The notes beneath the pieces were generated by a model. The model was not told the origin of the DNA. It ran no database searches and saw nothing but the letters and a program-made list of their open reading frames with translations. A DNA stretch of 64,000 nucleotides from NCBI GenBank assembly GCA_963702765.1, contig CAVPEB010000033.1:62001-126000 (forward strand). The letters are read 5' to 3'. The first letter of the stretch is position 1. The number at the start of each line of letters is the position of its first letter. Origin of the DNA: DATMNR01 sp963702765 (GTDB lineage: Bacteria > Chloroflexota > Ktedonobacteria > Ktedonobacterales > Ktedonobacteraceae). Shown here one piece after another: positions 55,365 to 62,553 of the stretch. A program made the position numbers and the translations under genes.

Positions 55365-56300
55365 ATGGGAGCACCAAAGAAATCCGATTGGCGAGAAGAA
55401 CGACGAAAACGAGCGTGGACGTTGAAAGAGGAAGGCTGGCAACAAAAAGACATTGCGGTTGCATTGGGAGTAAGCGAGGGTGCAATAAGTCAGTGGCTCC
55501 TGCCGAGGGCGAGAAGGAGGGATAAAGGCCCTCGAAGCGCATCCGCCCGAAGGGATGACCCCGAGGTTGAGAGCTGAACAGAAAGCGCAGATCCTGAGTT
55601 ATTGGCCAAGGGAGCCGAGGCCAATGAGTATCGTGATGATGTGTGGACAGCCAGCCGGGTAGGCGAAGTGATCGCGAAAACCGATCGCGGGTTCGTTCTC
55701 ACCGCGATCATGTTGGACGGCTATTGCGTGTGGCGGGTTGGAGCCGCGTGATCCCGGTGGAGCGAGCCAGCCAACGCAACGCGCGAGGCGCTCAAGAACT
55801 GGTCGGATGAGCGCTGGCTGGACATAAAAAAAAGCCGAAGCAGAAAAGGCCACCATCGTCGGGGCGCGACGAAGCGGGCTCTTATCCGGCTTTCGATGGC
55901 AGTACGCACCTGGGCTCCACGTGGGGAGACGCCATTGTTGCGGGTGAAACTCACGCGGGATCACCTGATCTTCCATCAGTGGCATCACCTTGGATGGACG
56001 CTTGTTCATGCAAGTGCGCCCTATCTCCTATGACGCGGAAGCCGTGGTAGATTTCTTGCGCGTCCTCTTACGCAAGATACGCGGGCAAGATCGTGCTCAT
56101 CTGGGATGGCTCGCCCATCCATCGGGCGAACGCGCTCAAAAACTTTCGCAAGCGTGGGACGGCCAAACGCTTGCACTTTGAGCAACTGCCTGGCTATGCC
56201 CCCGATCTCAACCTTGATGGTGGACTTGCCGCACGTGTACCGCGAGATCATGCGCGCCAAAGAGCGCTTGCGCCATAAAACCGAAATCATAAAGAGCTGC
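55365..56300 (+). pseudogene. IS630-family transposase, heavily frameshifted
   Basis: Fragments of one transposase lie in different frames: an N-terminal helix-turn-helix (RRKRAWTLKEEGWQQKDIAV, VSEGAISQWL), then LLAKGAEANEYRDDVWTASR, the first DDE aspartate region (ADEAGFYP-like in GRDEAGSYPAFDGSTHLGS), and IVLIWDGSPIHRANALKNF followed by EQLPGYAPDLN, the IS630 second-Asp and third acidic region. At least four frame breaks and stops occur. No inverted repeats or target duplications could be placed. It is a decayed remnant. Confidence 0.8.
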
Positions 56301-56441
56301 TCTCGCCAATGTGGCTACTTCCTTTCCTGACTGTCGGCAGAGAGCAAGGGCGGTCGTATCCAGAGGGAGGTGCTGTGTGGTTTGACCGACAACAGTCATC
56401 TTGGGGACCGCAGGCTTCCTCGACTCCGCAGCGGTCGAGAC

Positions 56442-56795
56442 TTATCCAGCGATTGCATGGAGAAGAAAAGTATACGCGATGACAAAGAGACAGATGCCAA
56501 CCATCATGCATGTGATAAGCTTCCATTCGGAAGAGAGCGCACTAGTGCCTGGTTCCTGCTTCAGCAGAAGCGAACAGACCAGCAGCAAGAGCGCGAGAAG
56601 TGGTCCTCCAAACACATAAGTGAGCCACCAGTGACGAAACGTTGCATTTGGCGTGGGAAGGTGGTCGAAGAAGCTGAGAAAGCCGATGCCGGTCTTGCTC
56701 AGAAACCAGCCGACGAGTAACAGACCAAGCGGGAGGACCAGCAGGACACTGAGCAGCGAAAGACCCTTGGCAAAAAGAGACTTCGGAGATCGCAT
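56442..56795 (-). CDS. Small multi-pass membrane protein, unknown function
   Basis: A 117-residue protein with three hydrophobic helices (LSVLLVLPLGLLLVGWFL, WLTYVFGGPLLALLLLVC, LITCMMVGICLFVIAYTFLL). The ATG at 56795 is preceded by AGGAGG at 10 bases, a good site. No family was recognised. It lies between transposon remnants and may be a passenger or a stray host gene. Confidence 0.55.
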   Translation of the reverse strand: MRSPKSLFAKGLSLLSVLLVLPLGLLLVGWFLSKTGIGFLSFFDHLPTPNATFRHWWLTYVFGGPLLALLLLVCSLLLKQEPGTSALSSEWKLITCMMVGICLFVIAYTFLLHAIAG

Positions 56796-56942
56796 GGCCA
56801 GTTTTCCTCCTGAGGCAGGGGTGATAAACGATGTCTCCCTGCTTTTTCATAGCATAGTTTCTCTTTTTACATTATACAAGGTTTTGAGTGTGCTGCTACG
56901 TGTTCTTATGTGTGTGCCTTACTTGCTTCCGTCTGCACGAGC

Positions 56943-57010
56943 AGCTATGACGAATTACTCAAACGGGATAAAGCCAGTCTCGACCTCTTCTGGTTACGCG
57001 ACGAAAGCCC
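56943..57010 (+). pseudogene. Second short relic of an hsdM C-terminus
   Basis: SYDELLKRDKASLDLFWLRD is encoded without a start and is nearly identical to the relic at 50012-50242, but it stops matching after DES. This is the breakpoint of a duplication or deletion lying just left of the tandem repeat that starts at 57053. Confidence 0.75.
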
Positions 57011-57121
57011 TTTTCAAGCTCCTTTATCAGATGATACACTTTCCTCATATATACAGATACAGTTTCTGAGATCGAATGATCAAGAGTGCTCAAGGACCTG
57101 TATCAGCAAGGAGGAAAGAAG

Positions 57122-57517
57122 ATGCCACCGGAGCAGATGAGCGTACGGCTTGAACTGTTTGTGCAAGATATGGATCAGGCGATAGCGTTTTATACTTATA
57201 TCCTTGGGTTTAAGGTTCTCCGACGAGAAGAAGATTATGCGAGTCTGAGGAATGGCATCGTTATTCTAGGTCTTGGACCCATCGTCAAACTACCTGAGGA
57301 GAGTGGAGGCTACTTTACCCGCTCCAAACTAAGAGCGGCTCGCGGTCTTGGAGTGGAAATTGTCCTGGAAGTGGGTGATGTTCACACCATGTACGAGCAT
57401 ACACAATCTTGCGACTACCCGATAGAGGAGCCACTCCAAAAGCGCAGTTGGGGACTCACTGACTTTCGCATCGTTGACCCAGACGGCTACTATCTCCGTA
57501 TATCATCACGCGCATGA
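57122..57517 (+). CDS. VOC/glyoxalase-like protein, copy 1
   Basis: A 131-residue vicinal-oxygen-chelate family protein: SVRLELFVQDMDQAIAFYTYILGF at the start and DFRIVDPDGYYLRISS at the end, with one beta-alpha-beta-beta-beta module repeated. The metal ligands typical of glyoxalase I are not all obvious, so it may be a bleomycin-resistance- or dioxygenase-like relative. GGAGG lies seven bases before the ATG. Its stop overlaps the next start (ATGA). Confidence 0.88.
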   Translation: MPPEQMSVRLELFVQDMDQAIAFYTYILGFKVLRREEDYASLRNGIVILGLGPIVKLPEESGGYFTRSKLRAARGLGVEIVLEVGDVHTMYEHTQSCDYPIEEPLQKRSWGLTDFRIVDPDGYYLRISSRA

Positions 57518-57921
57518 ACCCAGGAGAGGAAGAGGTGAACGCCCGCGCATTGCACATCACTCCATCGAGCAAGGCGATTGCTGCAACTGGTATGTTGTGG
57601 GAACGCAACGCTTCGCTGCGTGGGTGGAAGGTGTATCTGGGTGCAAATCAGCAAGGTGAGATCTCTCCCTACGCGGCGCCAGCACGGGTGGCAGATGTCG
57701 CTGGACTCCCTCCCACTTATATCATGATCGGTGAGCTTGATCTGATGCGTGATGAAAGCATCGAATACGCTATGCGTCTCATGCAGGCGGATATACCCAC
57801 ACAATTGCACGTCTATCCTGGAGCCTTTCACGGCTTTGATCTGCTCGCCACCTCTGCGGCACTCAGTCAGCGAGCGATTTCCGAGTATATCGATGCGCTC
57901 AAACACGCACTCACACACTAA
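57514..57921 (+). CDS. Truncated alpha/beta-hydrolase (C-terminal half), copy 1
   Basis: 135 residues matching only the C-terminal half of HSL-type alpha/beta-hydrolases: SPYAAPARVADVAGLPPTYIMIGELDLMRDESIEYAMRL contains the catalytic Asp and VYPGAFHGFD the catalytic His. The HGGG oxyanion region and the GDSAG nucleophile elbow are missing, so it cannot be an active esterase by itself. The first 30 residues are unrelated, as if fused by a deletion. Its ATG overlaps the VOC stop by 4 bases. Length and frame are conserved in the second copy. Confidence 0.75.
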   Translation: MNPGEEEVNARALHITPSSKAIAATGMLWERNASLRGWKVYLGANQQGEISPYAAPARVADVAGLPPTYIMIGELDLMRDESIEYAMRLMQADIPTQLHVYPGAFHGFDLLATSAALSQRAISEYIDALKHALTH

Positions 57922-58159
57922 GCGGCCGTGGTCAAAGTATCTGTACTTTTCGAGAAAGTTCGCATTGTAAGATGAGCACCAGGTGAGAGCAAACAGCGGT
58001 CGTGGTTTTGACAAGCACGACCACTGTTTGCGCGGTTGTTTGTTGCATCTCCAACATCGTTATCGGTTCAGGTTCTAACTATTTACACAAACAGATACAG
58101 TTTCTGAGATCGAATGATCAAGAGTGCTCAAGGACCTGTATCAGCAAGGAGGAAAGAAG

Positions 58160-58555
58160 ATGCCACCGGAGCAGATGAGCGTACGGCTTGAACTGTTTGT
58201 GCAAGATATGGATCAGGCGATAGCGTTTTATACTTATATCCTTGGGTTTAAGGTTCTCCGACGAGAAGAAGATTATGCGAGTCTGAGGAATGGCATCGTT
58301 ATTCTAGGTCTTGGACCCATCGTCAAACTACCTGAGGAGAGTGGAGGCTACTTTACTCGCTCCAAACTAAGAGCGGCTCGTGGTCTTGGAGTGGAAATTG
58401 TCCTGGAAGTGGATGATGTTCACGCCATGTACGAGCATGCACAATCTTGCGACTACCCGATAGAGGAGCCACTCCAAAAGCGCAATTGGGGACTCACTGA
58501 CTTTCGCATCGTTGACCCAGACGGCTATTATCTCCGTATCTCATCACGTGCATGA
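58160..58555 (+). CDS. VOC/glyoxalase-like protein, copy 2
   Basis: Almost identical to the copy at 57122-57517. The differences are mostly silent or conservative, for example VGDVHTMYEHTQSC against VDDVHAMYEHAQSC and KRSWG against KRNWG. The ribosome binding site and the ATGA overlap with the following gene are preserved. The pattern suggests both copies were under coding constraint after duplication. Confidence 0.88.
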   Translation: MPPEQMSVRLELFVQDMDQAIAFYTYILGFKVLRREEDYASLRNGIVILGLGPIVKLPEESGGYFTRSKLRAARGLGVEIVLEVDDVHAMYEHAQSCDYPIEEPLQKRNWGLTDFRIVDPDGYYLRISSRA

Positions 58556-58959
58556 ACCCAGGAGAAGAAGAGGTGAACGCCCGCGCATTGCACATCACTC
58601 CATCGAGCAAGGCGATTGCGGCAACTGGTATGTTGTGGGAGCGCAACGCTTCGCTGCGTGGGTGGAAGGCATATCTGGGTGCAAATCAGCAAGGTGAGAT
58701 CTCTCCCTACGCGGCGCCAGCACGGGTGGCAGATGTCGCTGGACTCCCTCCCACTTATATCATGATCGGTGAGCTTGATCTGATGCGCGATGAAAGCATC
58801 GAATACGCTATGCGTCTTATGCAAGTGGATATCCCTACACAATTGCACGTCTATCCTGGAGCCTTTCACGGCTTTGATCTGCTCGCCACCTCTGCGGCAC
58901 TCAGTCAGCGAGCGATTTCCGAGTATATCGATGCGCTCAAACACGCACTCACACACTAA
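58552..58959 (+). CDS. Truncated alpha/beta-hydrolase, copy 2
   Basis: Same 135-residue C-terminal hydrolase fragment as at 57514-57921, with GELDLMRDE and GAFHGFD retained and only a few substitutions (KVYLG/KAYLG, QADIP/QVDIP). The nucleophile half is missing here too, showing that the truncation predates the duplication. It overlaps the preceding VOC stop by 4 bases. Confidence 0.75.
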   Translation: MNPGEEEVNARALHITPSSKAIAATGMLWERNASLRGWKAYLGANQQGEISPYAAPARVADVAGLPPTYIMIGELDLMRDESIEYAMRLMQVDIPTQLHVYPGAFHGFDLLATSAALSQRAISEYIDALKHALTH

Positions 58960-59109
58960 GCGGCCGTGGTCAAAGTATCTGTACTTTTCGAGAAAGTTCG
59001 CATTGTAAGATGAGCACCAGGTGAGAGCAAACAGCGGTCGTGGTTTTGACAAGCACGACCACTGTTTGCGCGGTTGTTTGTTGCATCTTCAACATCGCTT
59101 AGGTAGTCT

Positions 59110-60200
59110 TTACCATCCTTCAAAGCTATCTAATGTGAGTTCGATACTGTTGGCGAATCCCTGTTGAGCTGCTAAAGCGGCAAAACGCGAGATCCGAGTT
59201 TTCGCCCAAGGAGTCCCCCTCCGCCATCGCACGAAGCGAAGAATATTGGTTGCCACCGCTGAAAGAATGTGCTGGAGATGTGTTTTTTTTGAGACCAATA
59301 GAACGAGATCTCCGCAGGCCAGTGTTACGAGTCGTTTGCGAGAAGGTTCCTTCAATCCCTGCTCGACCATGATAGACCTTCTTAAACTCCTCCGTTTGTT
59401 GACGCACACGTGCTGCTTGCAAGAGTTCATGACGCTCTTGGGGGAAGCGCAGCGTCATGCTTCGTCCTGTCTTCTGGGCATCGGTGCATTTTTCACGGAC
59501 CGGACACGCTTGACAGATCTGTTTAGGAAAGAAGATGTGGACAATAGATTCTCCTTTCGCGTCTCGGTTCAAGTACCAAGCGCTGCTCTACCGTCCTTGC
59601 GGACAGGTGACCCGCTGTTGTTGCCAGTCAAACTGGAATTGTTCGATATCTAACGTCCCAGGAGTGCGAGCTTGCCAACTGGGATCGATATGGACGGGCC
59701 CCATCACATCAATCCCGTGGTTTTCTCGACTGTGCAAGATGCGTTTGGCACTGATATAGCCCGCATCGACGAGAGGCACGTGCAGGTAGTACCCCTTTAG
59801 CCGCTACATCTGCTTGGATGGGAACAAGGACTTGATGGTCTTGTTCAATCGCAGCTACGGTTTCGACTTGGGTGACTCGTTGGGGAAGATCATCATCGCA
59901 GTACTCAGACAGATGCACTTTGTATCCCATCCACTCGAATGATCGCTTTTTGCCATAGCGAACTTCTGTATCGTAGGGAGAGCGAATCCACTCCCCAACC
60001 GGAGGCATCTCCTTTGGGGTGAGGGGATAGATCTATTCCTGAGCGCCTCGATTGTGTTGCTTCCAGATCTCTGACAACGATTGGATTGCCGGAAGTTTCT
60101 CTGCGCCATTCCATTTCGTTCGCTTGTTGGACACAGGCCAGCAGAAAGAAGCCATCCTCGCCAAGTGTTGTACAATACTGCTTCTTTGGAGACTCATTGA
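59110..60200 (-). pseudogene. IS1182-family transposase remnant
   Basis: The C-terminal two thirds of an IS1182 transposase spread over several frames: YGKKRSFEWMGYKVHLSEYCDDD, DAGYISAKRILHSRENHGIDVMGPV, a zinc-finger-like QACPVREKCTDAQKTGRS, and RARQQTEEFKKVYHGRAGIEGTFSQ (the acidic catalytic region and following RAGIEG). TSCG-like end ATNILRFVRW is also present. The N-terminal part is missing and at least four frameshifts occur. Confidence 0.85.
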
Positions 60201-60340
60201 TGTTCTAACCTCTCTCGCCTCTCTCTATCAAGAAGCATGGAAACTATCATCTTCTTTCTTTTATGGAAGGCCCTTTTTCCTTGTCCCCTCTGATTTTATC
60301 CCCTCTTTTTGAGTTCACCAACAGTATCGAACTCACGTTA
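59131..60340. mobile_element. IS1182-family element, decayed, with terminal inverted repeats
   Basis: The 27-bp ends TAATGTGAGTTCGATACTGT (59131 onward, to 59157) and the inverted copy ending ACAGTATCGAACTCACGTTA (60314-60340) differ at only two positions and point inward. The transposase remnant fills the interior. The element is about 1.2 kb, shorter than a complete IS1182 (about 1.6-1.8 kb). A related solo end is seen at 61753-61773. Confidence 0.8.
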
Positions 60341-60580
60341 ACTATACACCACTTACCAGTGGCACAATATGAAAGATGTGATGGGTGTCATGGTCGGTCA
60401 TCAATCAGCTTTTGTCCAGATTGATGACCGACCACTTTAATGATTGTCGTCGGCCTTTCTAGTTGACTTTTAACAAACTTTTATGGTAAGTAGGAGTGTA
60501 GAAAGCGGCTAGATACTGTGTTGACCTTAGTTCCCTCAAAGCTTTACTACACACGAACGAAGGAGGTGAGGAGATAGACG

Positions 60581-60961
60581 ATGGAGAATCGAGTAATTCG
60601 AGCGGCCCTGGTCCGGCACTGGGCGGACTCGGCAGCAGGTGAATGAGATGCTGAACACGAGATCTACCACCATGACGTCGTGGTAGAATATCCTCAGTCG
60701 GGAGAGCGAATCTGCGGCCGACGTAACATTCAGGCTTTGCGCGGACACCACCCGTCTAAACTGAGATGTACTATTCGCCGAGTGATCGGGTGTGGCGACC
60801 TATGGGTTAGCGAGTACGTGATCAGCTACGACGGGCGGCCCGTCTACACGGTCAGCATCATGGAGTTCCGCGAAGGTAAAGTCGCACGTGAGACACAGTA
60901 CTTCGCGGATCCATTCGAGCCCCCTGCCTGGCGGGCTCAGTGGGTTGAGCAGATAGAGTGA
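60581..60961 (+). pseudogene. SnoaL/NTF2-like protein with an in-frame TGA
   Basis: The frame begins at ATG 60581 after a good GAGGAG site (7 bases) and reads MENRVIRAALVRHWADSAAGE, then TGA at 60644-60646, then continues DAEHEIYHHDVVVEYPQSGERI and RRVIGCGDLWVSEYVISYDG to a normal stop at 60961. Both sides fit one SnoaL-like domain of about 126 residues. A point mutation or read error (TGA from TGG or CGA) explains it best. No selenocysteine element is apparent. Confidence 0.75.
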
Positions 60962-60977
60962 GATACTTACTTTGAGC

Positions 60978-61565
60978 ATGATTCTTCCTCAAACTTTTTA
61001 TGAGCAAGATACGATTACCGTCGCTAAAAAACTGCTGGGATGTTATCTCGTGCACCCCGAAAGGGAGGAAACGACGCTTGGGAGGATTGTCGAAACGGAG
61101 GCATACCTTGCGCATGATCCAGCCGCTCATTCATTTGTTGGGAAAACAAAGAGAAATGCTGTTCTTTTTGGTCCGGTAGGGCATGCCTATGTGTATTTCA
61201 TTTACGGCGTGCATTATTGCGTGAATGTGGTGACTGGACGAGAAGGAGCGGGAGAGGCGGTATTGATACGAGCGTTGGAACCTTTACGCGGCATTGCTCT
61301 GATGCAACAAAGGCGCCGGACGGAAAGGTTAAACTTCTTATGTAATGGTCCAGGAAGGTTGACAGAAGCTCTTGCCATTACGATTGCTTTCAACGGAAGC
61401 TCTTTTTTTGATGGGTCTTTACAAATTTGGTCTGCTGAGAGTCATTCTTCTGCTCCGATTGGCGATACCGATATTGTGCAAACGACGCGTATCGGCATTA
61501 CGAAAGCCAGGGAACTGCCTTTGCGGTTTTATCTGAAAGGGAATAGATATATTTCGAGGACATAA
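60978..61565 (+). CDS. 3-methyladenine DNA glycosylase (AAG/MPG family)
   Basis: A 195-residue DNA repair enzyme that removes alkylated purines. Signatures: VAKKLLGCYLVHPE, GRIVETEAYLAHDPAAHSF (catalytic Glu in ETEAY), YVYFIYGVHYCVNVV, EAVLIRALEPLRG, and CNGPGRLTEALAI. The ATG at 60978 is preferred over the TTG at 60972. No strong ribosome binding site is present, but it starts only 16 bases after the SnoaL-like gene. Full length and intact. Confidence 0.95.
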   Translation: MILPQTFYEQDTITVAKKLLGCYLVHPEREETTLGRIVETEAYLAHDPAAHSFVGKTKRNAVLFGPVGHAYVYFIYGVHYCVNVVTGREGAGEAVLIRALEPLRGIALMQQRRRTERLNFLCNGPGRLTEALAITIAFNGSSFFDGSLQIWSAESHSSAPIGDTDIVQTTRIGITKARELPLRFYLKGNRYISRT

Positions 61566-61838
61566 TCACTCCTTCATATGAGAAGTTGTTCCTAGCGAAA
61601 CTCCTCCTCTTTTTTGAAAGGGGAGCATGATGGAGCCTTTTAGCATCTGTACACTGATCATCTTACATGCTTCTTCCCGAGCTTCCTCCATCGGGGTGGT
61701 AAAACGAGGGCCGAGGTAATAGTGAAACGTTTCGAGCAAGGTTGCATTGAGGTTCGCCAACAGTATCGAGTTCGGGATAAGCTAAGCCTGAGGTTGACTC
61801 GTTTTCATGGAATGCTAGAATGTGAGCCCCTCACACCC

Positions 61839-62477
61839 TCAGTCTCCACGATCCTCAATCTCCCAAATATGATCCACTACATGCCACGCCATACGCCGCA
61901 CTGCGTAACTCGCGTTCCAACCGCCTTCAACTAGTGGCTCTCCGCTAGAGGGCTTGCTCAACACATCTGCAATCTCATTCCGCATAGCGTTGAGGGCACT
62001 CTTGTCGTCCATCTCGAATGGCTTATGCTGCACACCAATCTTGCGCGCATAAGCACGCTCAGCCCCTATCACATGACCGCGAATCTCGTCTCGATCTCGA
62101 CCTCCACCTCGTGGGCCTTTGCGTAGTTCTTGAGGAGAGGTTGCGACCACCTCTTCCAGTATGTCCCAGGACGCACGCAGGAGCGCCACGTTACGCTGCG
62201 CAGTAGCTGCATCAATTACTCTGGATTCGGCAGAAGCCATCACCGAAGGCACTCCCCAGGCAGTGTTGGCATTGCCTTGTAGAAGTTCGACAACTACGAG
62301 ATCGCCAGGCACAAAATCTTGCCCTGCACGCTGTGCGATCAATAGATATCGCACCTCATAATCAATCAACACCTGCAAAGCCGCCTCCTCACTCGTGCGA
62401 ATCCGGCACCAACCAGGCCACTCTAACGACCAGGCAATGGCCTTCTTCCCGCCCAGTTCGACATAGATATCAGTCAT
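61839..62477 (-). CDS. DinB-like conserved hypothetical protein
   Basis: A 212-residue protein starting MTDIYVELGGKKAIAWSLEWPGW and ending in a helix pattern with spaced histidines (RGHVIGAERAYARKIG, RRMAWHVVDHIWEIEDRG) suggestive of a DinB-like metal-binding four-helix bundle. The first third has a short beta-rich segment like HicB-type domains. GGAG lies before the ATG at 62477. The biochemical role is unknown. Confidence 0.75.
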   Translation of the reverse strand: MTDIYVELGGKKAIAWSLEWPGWCRIRTSEEAALQVLIDYEVRYLLIAQRAGQDFVPGDLVVVELLQGNANTAWGVPSVMASAESRVIDAATAQRNVALLRASWDILEEVVATSPQELRKGPRGGGRDRDEIRGHVIGAERAYARKIGVQHKPFEMDDKSALNAMRNEIADVLSKPSSGEPLVEGGWNASYAVRRMAWHVVDHIWEIEDRGD

Positions 62478-62506
62478 ATCTCTTTTCTCCAATCTAAATC
62501 CCCCTG

Positions 62507-62553
62507 GTGTAGGGACAGGGGCTGCGTGGACGTGGTGTGGGGGCGCTTGCGCT
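62507..62553 (+). repeat. Dispersed repeat that hosts the IS4-family element (copy 2)
   Basis: GTGTAGGGACAGG...GGGGGCGCTTGCGCT, matching 48292-48337. It ends with the 11-base GCGCTTGCGCT that is duplicated around the MITE at 48338, here directly abutting the IS end. Confidence 0.75.

Larger units (their letters stand above)
57053..58059 (+). repeat. Tandem duplication, copy 1 (about 1007 bp)
   Basis: Nearly identical to 58091-59097 (offset 1038; roughly 20 substitutions and no indel seen). It begins ACAGATACAGTTTCTGAG and ends AACATCG, and contains a ribosome binding site, a VOC gene, an overlapping truncated hydrolase gene and, at its end, a hairpin (GCAAACAGCGGTCGTG at 57989-58004 with complement at 58015-58030) resembling a terminator. 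Confidence 0.92.
58091..59097 (+). repeat. Tandem duplication, copy 2 (about 1007 bp)
   Basis: The direct repeat of 57053-58059, separated from it by 31 bases. The terminal hairpin is present at about 59027-59068. After 59097 the sequence departs into the IS1182 remnant, whose left inverted repeat starts at 59131. Confidence 0.92.

Noticed and set aside
57490..59052. 174-codon antisense frames opposite both hydrolase copies
   Set aside because: They are conserved only because the DNA is duplicated; the plus-strand frames have homology and ribosome binding sites.
60644..60646. TGA as a selenocysteine codon in the SnoaL-like gene
   Set aside because: No SECIS-like hairpin is apparent just downstream and the family has no selenoprotein members I know of.
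61566..61760. 64-codon minus-strand frame after the DNA glycosylase gene
   Set aside because: It has a poor start next to an IS1182-type end and no recognisable domain; left unannotated.
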